A stretch of DNA of 64,000 nucleotides from Eulemur rufifrons (Eukaryota > Chordata > Mammalia > Primates > Lemuridae), in NCBI RefSeq assembly GCF_041146395.1, contig NC_090989.1, forward strand, positions 284,238,343-284,302,342. Reading direction: 5' to 3'. Shown piece by piece: positions 1 through 10,065 of this stretch. The notes under the pieces are model-generated. The model saw only the letters and a program-made list of their open reading frames with translations. It had not been told where the DNA came from and did no database searches. Every line of letters begins with the position of its first letter. The stretch's first letter is position 1. Both the position numbers and the translations under genes were made by a program.

Positions 1-84
1 AGTTCTCTTCTTCCATGGGCGTAGGGCGCCAGCCTTGGCACTAACCCCCTTCCTTCCTGGTCTCACACGCCCCTTGACCAGGAT

Positions 85-235
85 GGGGCAAGCCTCGCCA
101 TGGCCACTCACAAGGGAGGAAACAGAAGGTCACACGGCAGGGGACAGAGCCAGGCTTCAGACAGAGCCGCTCCAACCCCAGGCCCTTGCTGGGTGAGTCC
201 CGAGCCACCAGGCACGGGCATGTGACCATGAAATG
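85..235 (-). repeat. MIR SINE fragment (antisense)
   Basis: Contains the degenerate antisense MIR core (gaggaaac, aaggtcacacggc, gacagagccaggcttcagac). Edges are approximate. Confidence 0.5.
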
Positions 236-239
236 CAAC

Positions 240-570
240 TTTGAGAAACTGCTAATTTTATTTCATTTTAATTAATTTAAAAATCGATACTCATTCCATT
301 TTTGGCAAACTTTTAAGTATATTTGAAACAACTTGGGATGCAGACCTACTTTTTGAACTGTGAATTTTATCATCCTGAATACATATCAAATGCTTCTGAT
401 GAAAATGTCGGGTTCAAATGAAAATTTCTGTAAGTATAAAATACACACCGAATTTCAAAGACTTAGCAACAAAAAAGGAACGTAAAATGTCTAATAAGTT
501 TTTGTGTTGATTACATATTGAAATGATAGCATGTTGGATATACTGAATCAAATAAAAGGCAGTACTGAAG
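240..570. mobile_element. hAT-type non-autonomous DNA transposon relic (MER3-like)
   Basis: AT-rich block with segments I recognise from a widespread mammalian element: attaatttaaaaatc, taagtataaaatacacaccg, ttgattacatattgaaatga and ggatatactgaatcaaataaa. Terminal inverted repeats are not clear, so it is truncated or degraded. The exact family is uncertain. Confidence 0.5.
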
Positions 571-1130
571 TGGGTGCCACTTACAATGAATTATTGGCCA
601 TAAAAAGGACCGAGGCGCTCGCCGGGACATGCCACAGTGTGAGTGAGGCCGGCATCGGGCTGGAGGAGGGAGGCCAAACACAGAAGGCCACACATCACAT
701 GATCCCTCTATATGAAGTGTCCCCAACAGGCAGATCCCCAGAGACAGCAGATTAGTGGCTGCGGAAGGGTGGGTGGGGCTTGGGGTTGGCAGCCAAGGGA
801 TGTGGGGTCTCTCTCAGGGATGAGAGAAAGGTCGCACGGCTTGGAGCACTTGCTCTGTGGTCAGGCAGGGATGTGGCCCAGTAGGGTGGGGTGGGCATAT
901 CCCCTTGGCTGTGCCAACTTACTGCCCTTGGAGGTGCTGTGGCTGGAGCGAGCTGGGCGGCCCAGGGCAGGGGGTGCCTCCTGCCCAGGGGAAAGGGAGG
1001 CAGGAAACGTCATTCAGGGCAGGCGCTCTCCTAGGCTGTGTTCCTGACCCCGGGATGTGCTGCCGCCCTTTCAGTAAGAGCCCAGGCTCCCAGAGTGCGG
1101 TCAGCTGAGCGTGCCAAGGAATGTGTTCAG

Positions 1131-1138
1131 TGACGTCA
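1131..1138. promoter_or_regulatory. Perfect CRE octamer TGACGTCA
   Basis: Exact palindromic CREB/ATF consensus, 6.2 kb upstream of the VAV2 ATG. The sequence shows the motif only; occupancy is unknown. Confidence 0.4.
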
Positions 1139-1631
1139 GGTGCCCCAGGGGCATCACCCCTCATGTCCCATAACTTACAGCCGGCCGTGGGGCTTGGCGC
1201 TTCCCCCTGGCTGGACTGGACCCCTCCTCTCTGTCCCGCAGAAATCCTGAGTCTGCCCCAAGTCCGCTTCCCAGCCCGATGCCCCCAAGTCAATTAAGTT
1301 CTGGGGACCCCTTCCCTTCCTGGAGCCTAGACCATGTGACCCTGAACACCTGGGCTCAGCACAAGGAGCCCCAGGCAGGCGTGGAGGACAGTAGACAGCC
1401 GCTGGGAGCTGCCAGACCATGGCCATTTGGCAGCAAGATGTCAGAGGTCACAGTTTAGGGTACAATCTACAGATTATAGCATTTGACTTCATCTTGAAAG
1501 TTAAAGCAGCAAGGAGTAAAATGTCTATATTTTACCCTTTCAAACAAAATGTAAAAAGCCCACACCCAACACCCCAGTCAGGCATACTCTGACTCCACAG
1601 GGGGCCAGATGGTCTCTTTCTACACCTATAA

Positions 1632-1643
1632 TTTCCCGGGAAA
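1632..1643. promoter_or_regulatory. STAT/BCL6-like palindrome TTTCCCGGGAAA
   Basis: A 12-bp perfect palindrome containing TTCN4GAA spacing, set in an AT-rich island whose flanks are unique sequence. It fits the STAT6/BCL6 type of half-site spacing. Function is inferred. Confidence 0.35.
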
Positions 1644-2307
1644 TTGTGACAGCTGAATTTGCATGATGTGGCTATAAATGGAATTTGCCAAATGTGTGTG
1701 TTCATATGGTTCGGACATGAGACCAATTCCTTCACCCCGCCGTGTCGGGAAGGGTCAAAACCTTCACTTTCCCTCCGCGTTGCTGAGCCCAGTGGCCGGG
1801 AAGCATTTTCTAGATGGAGGCTGGGCGGGTGGAGGGAGGGAGGGAGACGGGTGGCGGGATGTGGGGTGCTGGAGGGGTGATGGACACACAGTGGCCTTGG
1901 TGGGGCTCCTTAGACGGGAGCTTCAGTCTGTGCCGGGGACCCCGGCTGTGGAATGAGGGCCCCTCGGCCTCGGCCCTTTTGATGAATGTTCCAGACCTCG
2001 CAGCAGGTCCTGGTGCTTAGTGGGGAGACCTGGGCTGACAAAGCGCCCGCCTGGCTGTGTGTGAGGGACGGTCCCGACGTTTGGGGGTGTGAAAAGCTCT
2101 CAAGACCTTCCACTGTGGCAGGCAACATGCTCAGAGGCCCACGCGTTGCTGTTCAGAAACCAGGCCCTGCGCTGCCCGGTGACGAGGACGTGACCGGATG
2201 AGGGCGAAGCCTTCTCCTGTGCCGCCGCCCTTGCAGCCATGTTTCTGCATTAGCAGAAAACAAAAGCAAAGCCACTCAGCAGGAGGCCCCGCAGAAGAGG
2301 GACTCGG

Positions 2308-2425
2308 TACTGGACTGGTTTAAATCCAGCCTCCGCCAGTCACATAACCTCGGCCAAGTCCCTCAAGCGCTGAAATCGTCTTCCTCTGTACAAGGGAGCC
2401 AATGACAGCGCCTCCCTGCTGGGCT
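2308..2425 (+). repeat. MIR SINE fragment
   Basis: Sense MIR core is recognisable: ggtttaaatccagcctc, then agtcacataacctcggcc, then tcctctgtacaagg. Old and diverged. Confidence 0.65.
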
Positions 2426-2429
2426 GTGG

Positions 2430-3190
2430 GTGCCCCTGCCCAGAGCCTGGGAGCAGGAAGGACTTGCCAAGTTGCAGCGGGAGCACCTCTCCTGGCCTGA
2501 GTCACTGCTGGGCACAGAAGTCCTCGTGCCACGCACTCAGCGGCTGCCGCCTCTCTGCCTGAGCGCCTGTCCCAAAGGTCCCTGTCTGCAGCTTGCCCGG
2601 CCTGGAGGGCATGTGAAACATTGACAGCCACGCTTCCCTCCTGGACTTGGACTCTGGTTCCTCTGCTCCCACTTCCCAACTCTGCCGCTGCGGTCGGCAC
2701 TGATGGCCCGTTTTGGCACTGCGGTGGGGGGCGGTGTGTGTGCGCGTGTGTTTTAAGGCACTGCTCTGTGGCTGGTTCTGTATCTGTGTTTCACATATCA
2801 CAACATTCGTGTCCCCCAACACCTGCCCGCCCCCCGCCCCCACTCCAGTGTATCTGGGACAGCCGAAAGGTCCGGGCAGGGAGACCCCTCCCGACGGCAG
2901 CGTTCGCTTGCACGTGCGCACGTCAGCGAGGCCTGGCACTTGGACCCGCCTCCTTGTACCTTGCTGGGTGCCTGGCAGCTCACTGGTGGGCTCCGTGTGT
3001 CAGTTTCTGTGTTTGCCCACTCAGGACAAGGCCAGCACCTGGAGCGGATGGAGTGGCTGGAGGCTTATGGAAGGTGACCATCTCCTAGGCCAGCCATTTA
3101 GACTGGAGACACAGGAGTGGCTATCACAATTATTAATGCTGTTAAACTAAGAGGAGCTGAAGGTGACAACGTGCTATTTAAGTGCAAATC
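2430..3190. other. GC-rich intergenic sequence, nothing recognised
   Basis: Contains a short GT-rich stretch near 2735 and no credible gene or element. Confidence 0.5.
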
Positions 3191-3203
3191 TTATGTAGTG
3201 TGG

Positions 3204-3550
<347 letters not shown>

Positions 3551-3734
3551 TGTAGTGTGGTATTGATTTACATAGTGATAATGTTAAAATATGCCACAGA
3601 TCAATAAATAGATTATATTGCTTTTTTTAAAACCTTTCAATCAGTTTAACATGTCTGTGGCTTCTACATAAGAACATATTGGATTTTAAAATCGTAGTAA
3701 TAGTGACTTGCCAAGCTGTTGGTGTTACGTTCAC

Positions 3735-4195
3735 TGAGTATTTCCTGAACACCTGCTATGTGCTGAACCCGGCCTGAGGCTGGGACAGGCTGGAGGTGGC
3801 TCTTGCTACAGCAGGGGGGACACATGCTGAGGGATGGGATGAACAAAGCAACCTACGCACACGGTGGTGACAGTGCAGAGAAGAAAGGCAAGGTGGGCTC
3901 AGAAGTGAGGAAGGGGCCCAGGCAGTGAGATGGCATGTGCAAAGGCCCCGAGGCGCACATGTGCTGGGCATGCTGGAGGGCTCAGAGCCAGGGAGAGCTG
4001 CCACGGATGGGGTCAGTGAAGGAGGGGCACTTGGGATGAAAGTAGATTTTATCTCCAGGGAGGTGGGAGCCACAGAGGGCTCCCGTCTGTGCAGAGGTGA
4101 CAGGGTCTACCCCAGGTGTGACTAGGTCCTCCTGGCTGCTGAGGATGGGCTGAAGGGTGGAAGCAGGCCACGGAGAAGTGGCCTGGACTTGGGGG
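3735..4195 (-). repeat. L2 LINE 3' fragment (antisense)
   Basis: Begins near tgaacacctgctatgtgctg. It continues with gatggcatgtgcaaaggcccc, gattttatctccagggaggtggg and a tcctggctgctgagga segment, all in the order of an antisense L2 3' end. Diverged. Confidence 0.7.
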
Positions 4196-4198
4196 GAG

Positions 4199-4313
4199 GG
4201 TCCAGAGTGGCCACACTCTAGGCAGAGTGTGGAAGGGGGCTGCTCAGACTCACTGAGGGTTGCCTGCAGGAACATGGTGATGTTTAATCTTTTCGTGGTT
4301 TAAAAGCCGACAC
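4199..4313. repeat. Left arm of long imperfect inverted repeat
   Basis: Pairs with 4694-4808 in reverse complement. The inner 22 bp (4292-4313, beginning ttcgtggtttaaaagcc) are a perfect match; the outer ~90 bp match with scattered differences, at roughly 85-90% identity by eye. Confidence 0.9.
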
Positions 4314-4693
4314 TCGCCCAGGCCCCACTCTGGGTGGACACAGCTCTCCTGTGCTTACCCCTCATGTCACCCCTCTCGTCACAAGCATGCTCGATCTCTG
4401 TTGACCCCAGTCTCAGCTCCTTCAGGAAGCTCCCCCAGGCTGCCCCGCACACCCTCTTCCCCCGTCTGTGGCCTCCTTCATGTCGGGGGTGTGGCCGGTG
4501 TCGGCACCTCCTGCCCCCAGGTTTCCTCTGCTCACTGGTGGTCTGCAACGGGAATCTCGTCCCCTGGCGGTGTGCAGAAGGCAGTCCCGGCAAACGGCTC
4601 CCAGTCCGACAGGATGTGGATGGAGGAGGAGCTTCTGGAACAGCGGCCCCTTGCTTAGTCTCCCTGATGTATGCTTTGAGTTGACGCAATCCC
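4314..4693. other. 380-bp spacer of the inverted repeat
   Basis: GC-rich, with no obvious homology to the listed repeats and no credible gene. Confidence 0.7.
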
Positions 4694-4808
4694 GTGTCGG
4701 CTTTTAAACCACGAAGGAATTAAATGCCGCGATGTTCCCGCAAGGAACCCTCAGCGAGTCCGAGCAGTCCCCTTCCACACTCTGCCCAGAGTGTGCCCAC
4801 TGCACCCA
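4694..4808. repeat. Right arm of long imperfect inverted repeat
   Basis: Reverse complement of 4199-4313. It includes the block cttccacactctgcccagag, which mirrors ctctaggcagagtgtggaag on the left. The arms could fold into a long hairpin in single-stranded DNA or RNA. Confidence 0.9.
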
Positions 4809-4854
4809 TGCTAAGCGTTCCAGACCAGGTTTCATTCATTCACTCACTCACAGC

Positions 4855-4945
4855 CGTCCTGCCTGCAGAGCCTCCCGAGGACCCTGTGAGGTACGCAGGG
4901 CAGGCAAATGTCCCCATTGTCCGGATCAGGACCTGCAAATCAGGG
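4855..4945 (-). repeat. MIR fragment (antisense)
   Basis: accctgtgaggtacgcaggg followed by tgtccccattgtccgga matches the antisense MIR 3' half. It directly follows a tcattcattcactcactc run. Confidence 0.45.
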
Positions 4946-4959
4946 CGGCCTAGCGATTG

Positions 4960-6440
4960 GCTAGGGACCCCCCATGGCTGGCCACGGTCTCCCGACTTGG
5001 CTGGTCTCAAGCTAGAGCCCAGATTCCCAGTGCAGGCCCTTCCCGGGCAGTGCCCTCTCCTGGGAGCAGCTGGGCGGCCAGGTGGCGGCAGCACCCTCTG
5101 CACCGCCAGGGGGCGGCAGATGGACGTCTGCCTGGTTGGCGGGGTTGGGGGTGGTGGTGCCCGTTCCAGGCCTGGTCTGGTCCTCTGCGTTGGTTCCCTG
5201 CCCAGGCAGGCAGGCCAAGGGCAGTGAGGACAGAGGCCCCTTTCTTGCTGAGGGAGCTACCTGGGGAGAGGGACACAGGCATTAACGGGGCCCCCCACAG
5301 GCGGGGGCTGGGAGGGTGGGGAGCCCTTCCCCTCAGAGCCCCCTCTGCCCAGGCGCCGTGCAAGGCCCCTGGTTCGCTTTTTCTGGGGATTCCTCACGAG
5401 CAGAGGGGGGAGCCTCCCCATTCTGCAGCAGAGACCAGGCTTTGCGCAGGGGGCCTGCACTGGGGGTGCCGAGGGGCTGGGGCTCTGGCTGTGCTCCCGG
5501 CTTTGGGACTTCTCAGGGAGGTGCTGGAGGGTCCACCCTCATCCTCTGGCAAGGAAGGCCCCTCTACCCCGCCCCCCAGGGTTCCTTCCTTGGGCACATC
5601 CACAAAGTCCCCATTGCCGCTTCCTCAGAGGAGGGTGCTGGGACAGCAGCTGCAGTCCACCTGTCAGCCCCGCAGGGCCAGCTCCCTCCTGCCTTCTCTC
5701 CATGGGCCACACCTGGGCATGGACGCCATGCTTCCTCCTCAAGCTGAGAAGGGGCAGGTCTGGCTCTCTGCAGAGGCCAATTCCCAGAACAGGACCCCAG
5801 GAAGGGCCCCTGGGCTCAGAGGACCCTCTCTGGGCTTGCAGTGGCCCCTGCTCTGGCCCTGCCCATGTAAGCCAGGGGAGAAGGGTACTGGGCCATTGGG
5901 TGGGAGGCCTTGGCAGATTGGTCACCTCCCCTTCTCTGCCTCCCCTTCCTTCCCCCAACTCCAATGACTGAGCCAGTCCCAGAGAGGGGCTTGGACTTGC
6001 CCAGAGCCCCCCAGGGCATCAGCAGTGGGAACCCAGGGCTCCTGCAGCTGAGCCAGACCCACATAATTTCCATCGCAGAATCTGCTGTTGATGTCCTCGG
6101 AGTCCCTCCCACTGTCAGGCCCTGCCAGCTGGACAGAAAGCGGCCCCTCCAGGGCGTGGCCCAGAAGATCAGGGCGAGGCAGCGTGGGGGCGGCTGCGAT
6201 CCTGGGCGGGAGGGCTCCTTCCCTGTCTCCCACTATTTTCACATATTCCGTCTGAGACCCCGGGATCTGCCCTCCGGGCAGCTGCCAGTGGCCACGGCTC
6301 TGGGCCCAAACCAGGGGAATCCTGGCCTTTGTGCGGGGTCGGATGGCTTCCTGCAGCCCCCGGCCAGGGCAGAGGACGGGAAGGGGGCTCTGGGGAGCCC
6401 TAGCCCCTGTGCCTCCAGCCTCGAGTAATCCCGCCAGGGC
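4960..6440. other. GC-rich intergenic sequence before the CpG island
   Basis: No repeat or exon recognised. The several long open frames on both strands have no splice sites or domains that support them. Confidence 0.5.
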
Positions 6441-6985
6441 AGCCCGATGCGCCAAGGGGAGGCGGGAAGCCTCGGCCCAGCCCGGTCCCCTCTCCCAGAC
6501 GGCCATGCCAAGGCGCCCAGCGCGACAGGGGCCACCTCCTGACCACCACGGAGGTCCAGCGGCACCCACGAGGGACGCCCGGCCATCACTCCACGCGCGG
6601 TCGCTCGCCCCGGGAGAAGGGCCCCAGAAGTCCGGGCACCCCGGGAGCAAGCCGGTGGAACCCCCGCTGGCGCGCAGGCCCCGCCCACCGCAACTTTCGT
6701 GGGCTGCGGCGGGGCAGGAAGTGCTGGGGGCGCGGGGAGGTGCCAGACGGGCGCGTTGGCCCCGCCCCCGCCAGGCCGTGGCCGCGCCCCCGGCGCCCCC
6801 CGCCCCCGGAGCCGCGGAGTCAGCGAGTCTGAGCGTCCGGCGCAGAGCGTGGAGCCGCGGGCGGGCGGACAAAGCGGCGGCGGCGCGGGCGGCCCAGGCC
6901 CGGGACGCGCGAGCGAGCGACCCGCCGGGCCTTTGTCTCGGGCGGGGCCGGAGCGGCAGCGGCCGCGGGGTGCCCGGAGCGCAGA

Positions 6986-7075
6986 ATGCGGCGCCCCGCG
7001 GGGCGGATCCGGGAACGCCGCTGCGGCGGGCGGCTCGGAGCTCGGCCCGGGGCCCCGGGACACCCGAGTGCGTGA
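6986..7075 (+). other. Possible second upstream ORF (29 codons)
   Basis: An ATG at 6986 opens a 29-codon Arg/Gly-rich frame ending in TGA at 7073-7075. It would lie in the leader only if the VAV2 start site is upstream of 6986. Nothing suggests a functional peptide. Confidence 0.25.
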
Positions 7076-7259
7076 AGGGGAACCCGGCGCGCTGCCCGGC
7101 GCCCGCCCCGCGGCCGCACGTGGGCGGGAGCGGCGGCCCGCGAGGAGCCGGAGCCGGAGGAGGAGGAGGAAGAAGAGGGACGCGCGGCGGCGCAGCGGGG
7201 ACCCAGGGCCGCCCGCGTGAAGCCCCGCCCCGGCCGCCGAGCCCCGCGCGGGAGGCGGG

Positions 7260-7301
7260 ATGCCCCGAGGCCGCAGCACTTGGGCTCGCGCGCTGCCCTG
7301 A
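7260..7301 (+). other. Upstream ORF in VAV2 leader (13 codons)
   Basis: An ATG at 7260 opens a short frame ([13 protein letters not shown]) that stops at 7299-7301, 44 nt before the VAV2 ATG. It is out of frame with VAV2. Its Kozak context is moderate (G at -3, C at +4). It matters only if transcription starts upstream of 7260, which is likely for a start site inside the GC-box cluster but is not proven. Confidence 0.5.
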
Positions 7302-7345
7302 GCCAGCTGGCCCAGCCGCGGCGGGCGCGCGGCGCCGCGGGCGCC

Positions 7346-7549
7346 ATGGAGCAGTGGCGGCAGTGTGGCCGCTGGCTCATCGACTGCAAGGTCCTGCCGC
7401 CCAACCACCGCGTCGTGTGGCCCTCGGCCGTGGTCTTCGACCTGGCGCAAGCACTGCGCGACGGGGTCCTCCTGTGCCAGCTGCTGCACAACCTTTGCCC
7501 CGGCTCCATCGACCTAAAGGACATCAACTTCCGGCCGCAGATGTCCCAG
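7346..7549 (+). CDS. VAV2: VAV2 coding exon 1 (residues 1-68, start of CH domain)
   Basis: The frame from the ATG at 7346 reads [19 protein letters not shown] and runs 68 codons to PQMSQ, then meets a consensus donor (CAG|gtgagc) at 7549/7550, phase 0. The N-terminus matches VAV2 as I know it, rather than VAV1 or VAV3, whose second to eleventh residues differ. The start has a strong Kozak context (GCC ATG G). The exon encodes the first helices of the CH domain, including the conserved [15 protein letters not shown] segment. Vav proteins are cytosolic Rho-family GEFs activated by tyrosine phosphorylation downstream of receptors; the CH domain holds the catalytic DH domain inactive. The open frame continues into the intron to 8662, but the donor and homology end at 7549. 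One possible difference from human is Cys at codon 51 where I remember Ser. The gene is partial here: DH, PH, C1, SH3 and SH2 exons lie beyond the window. Confidence 0.97.
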
Positions 7550-8588
7550 GTGAGCGTCCGGGCGCGGCGGGAGGGGCGCCGGTGTTCGGGCGTTCGCGCC
7601 GCCGGGCGCGCTTACCGGAACGCGGAGGTCGCAGCCGCGGGAGGCAGGATCGCACTGGCTGGGGCTGCCATGCGCGGGATGTCGCGGGCAGCGGGAGGGG
7701 CGGTAGGGAGAGGGCGCGCCCGGGGCCTCCAAGCGGCTCCACTGAGTGGCGACCTTCGGAGGTGCGAAGTTGGCCAAAGTCCCCCAAGCCTGGGGCGAGC
7801 CTCCGCTGCCCGCGCGGGTACTGCTTGGGTGCGCGCATTCCTCGGTGAGGGCCTCCCGGGATGCGGGGAGACTCCTGGCTTTGCCGCCCGCTCTCCTGGC
7901 CCGGGGCTCTGCGACTGTCCCTGCTGGCCCCAGGAAGCCGGCCGCGTCGAGGGTCGCACTCTCGGGCTTTGCAACCGAAGACTGGACGCTGGAAGGACCG
8001 GCGGGCGCGCTCACTGCGCCTGCCCCGAGTGCGGCCGAGGGGCCGGGTGGGGCGGGGGCGGGAGCCCTCGGACGGGAGCGGAGCGGGTGGGTCTGGGGCT
8101 CTCCTTTGTCGGCGTCCGCCTCCCCCAGGACCTGGGCGCGGGTCGAGCCGCTTCAGAAGCCTGCAGGGCTACTCTACTTAGCGCCAGCTGGGGCCCCGTC
8201 GCCTCCCCAGCACCCCCACCCTTCCGTCGGGCCCTTGAGTGTGGCCTTTGTCGCGGAGGAGGCACGCGTGTGGCCGCAGGGCCGGGCAGGAAAATGTCCG
8301 CTGCGCCGGCCGGAGCTGCTTTTCTTGGCCCCGTAGAGGGAACTTGGCCAAGAATGGAGCAGAATCGAGATCCCGTCCCGCCCTTCAGGGGTCGCGAAAC
8401 CCTGACCCGGAGCAGCGCAGAGGTGGGGGGGAGCCGAGAGAGAGGCGGGGGCGCCCGGTCTAGCCCGCACTGCCTGGGCGCGCCGTGCCCGCAGCCGCAG
8501 CCCCTTCCCCAGCTGCCCTCGAACTGCGGACAGAGGCGGTTCTGCGGCGGGACCTGGGCAGACGCGGTGCTGGGAGGGCGGGATGGAG

Positions 8589-8595
8589 TGAGTCA
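8589..8595. promoter_or_regulatory. AP-1 motif TGAGTCA at edge of CpG island
   Basis: Exact AP-1 heptamer in intron 1, about 1.04 kb past the exon 1 donor. Other TGAGTCA copies occur in intron 1 (near 17428 and 18376). Function is inferred. Confidence 0.3.
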
Positions 8596-8599
8596 CGGT

Positions 8600-10060
8600 T
8601 CCCAGTCGCTCCAGGCCCCAGGCCGCCAGGCCTCTGCCCTTTGGGACGCCTGTGTTTCCTAGGAGATGGGCCCTCTCTGGGATGGGGTGGCTGCTGACAA
8701 AGGACAGCCCCCGGGGGAAGGGGTCGCCCTCCCACTCGGTAATGACAGCCGGAAAAGGAGCCCTCCGGCCATCCTTCAGCACGTCCCAGCCGTCACCACT
8801 GTCCCAGCCGTACCTCCCCGCGGTGGGCGCGCACTGCAGAGTGCTGCTCAGAGCCCCGCTGGCAGCTGGGAAGTACTTTCCCCATTTCATGGCTAGAGAA
8901 ACCCAGGGGAGAAGGGTCCTGCGGGCGAACAGCTGGCTCTGGTAGGAGCCTCTGCATGTGGTTTGAACTTCAGGGCCGCCCAGGCTGGCTGCTCTGCTGC
9001 TCGCAGGGTCTGGCTGATTGGCAGGAAGGCCAGGGCTCCCGGCAGAGGCAGGGCTGGGTCTGCACAGAGGGGGCTGGGCCTCCCCAGCTGTGGTTTGGGC
9101 AGGGTGGGAGGAGGAGGGGCCCCTGGCTGTGGCAGGTGGCTCTGCTCAGCCTCTGCTGCAAGTTCAAATCGGAGACTTCCGGGGTCCCTGGAGCCATTGC
9201 TGGGGCAGCAGCAGCAGCACTGACACAGTCCCCTGGAGTCCTGCTGCCCCTGGCCCAGGGGAGGGGGCCTGGGAGGCTGGGTGGTAGGGAGGACTAGATG
9301 GTGAAGGGTCCGTGTGGCCACATGCTCTGATTGAATCCTGGCACTGTCACCTCCCAGGTAAGCGAGGACCTGCGGGGCCTTAGTTCCCAGTGTCTGTGAT
9401 GAGGGCAGTCGTAGTCGCCACCTGATAGCCGTGTTGTGGGGATTTGCTGGGGGAAAGCGCTGTGTTTCCCTGGCACGTTAGCAATTCCAGGGTCTCAGTC
9501 TGGACACTGGCAGGTCTCGCCCTTTGTAGCCGAGAGCCTGTCGCCTCTTCCGCTCTCCCCTCCTCTCACTTGGGGTGGGCTGGTCATGCCCCCCTGTGTG
9601 CATCTGTTGGCTGCACAGGGACACCTGCAGGTGCTGCTTTAACTCGCACCGAGTTGGTTGGCCCGACAGCCGTCTGGTATTCGTAGGTAAGGAAACCACT
9701 TTCTTTGCCACGTGGGGCTGAACAAGGCTCGCAAAAGGGACTTCGCAGCCTCTCTCTGGCTGTTCTCTGCTATCCAGGAAACTTACGTTTCCTACAGGGG
9801 AAGGGGAGATGTCACCTCGGCCCACAGTGATTGGAGCTCAAGAGAAATCGCAGCTGCTCCTGCTTACCCATGCTGCCGCGGGCTAGGCAGGATCCTGGGC
9901 CGCCTGTGCCGTCCGGTTCCATAAATGACGGTGATGGTTCAGAGAGGTGGGCAGCCCACCCAGGTCTCCCTCCCAAGACTGTTTAAATAAATTATAACTT
10001 TAAAAGACTTCCTAGGCCGTCTTGCTGACTTTCTGACAGATGCTTTGGGCCACATTCTTG
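8600..10060. other. Intron 1 unique sequence
   Basis: No exon seen. It contains one MIR (listed) and an AT-richer patch at about 9975-10020. Confidence 0.5.
9318..9440 (+). repeat. MIR SINE fragment
   Basis: gattgaatcctggcactgtc, then aagcgaggacctgcgg, then tgtctgtgatgagggcag follow the sense MIR order. Confidence 0.5.
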
Positions 10061-10065
10061 GATTT

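Larger units (their letters stand above)
575..2300. other. Intergenic sequence with candidate regulatory motifs
   Basis: No gene seen. The block holds a perfect CRE palindrome (1131-1138) and an AT-richer island at about 1440-1720, which contains a 12-bp STAT-like palindrome, a CAGCTG E-box and a CTATAAATGG element. Confidence 0.5.
6440..7345 (+). promoter_or_regulatory. VAV2: VAV2 promoter and 5' leader within CpG island
   Basis: From about 6440 the sequence becomes extremely GC- and CpG-rich, and it stays so to about 8600, covering exon 1 and the start of intron 1. No TATA box sits at a sensible distance from the coding start. GC boxes (CCGCCC or GGGCGG) cluster at about 6680, 6760, 6800, 7000, 7101, 7122 and 7222. 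An ETS-type core, AGGAAGTG, lies at 6716-6723. An E-box joined to a GC box (CACGTGGGCGGG) lies at about 7117-7128. This is the usual architecture of a dispersed-start mammalian CpG promoter. The exact transcription start cannot be read from the sequence, so the border between promoter and leader is unknown. Confidence 0.85.
6440..8600. other. CpG island spanning VAV2 promoter, exon 1 and start of intron 1
   Basis: CpG dinucleotides are dense and evenly spread, in contrast to the CpG-poor flanks upstream of 6400 and downstream of 8700. Boundaries are by eye. Long open frames on both strands here arise from the lack of AT-rich stop codons and are not genes. A GGA-rich run at 7151-7178 and multiple G-runs could form G-quadruplexes. 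Confidence 0.85.

Noticed and set aside
6239..7489. 416-residue open frame antisense to VAV2 exon 1, and other long frames at 5922-6872, 6331-7848 and 7217-8662
   Set aside because: They lie in the CpG island where stop codons are rare, on both strands and in several frames at once. They are rich in Arg/Gly/Pro/Ala with no domain. The 7217 frame contains the real exon 1 but opens with GTG, not ATG, and runs through the splice donor.
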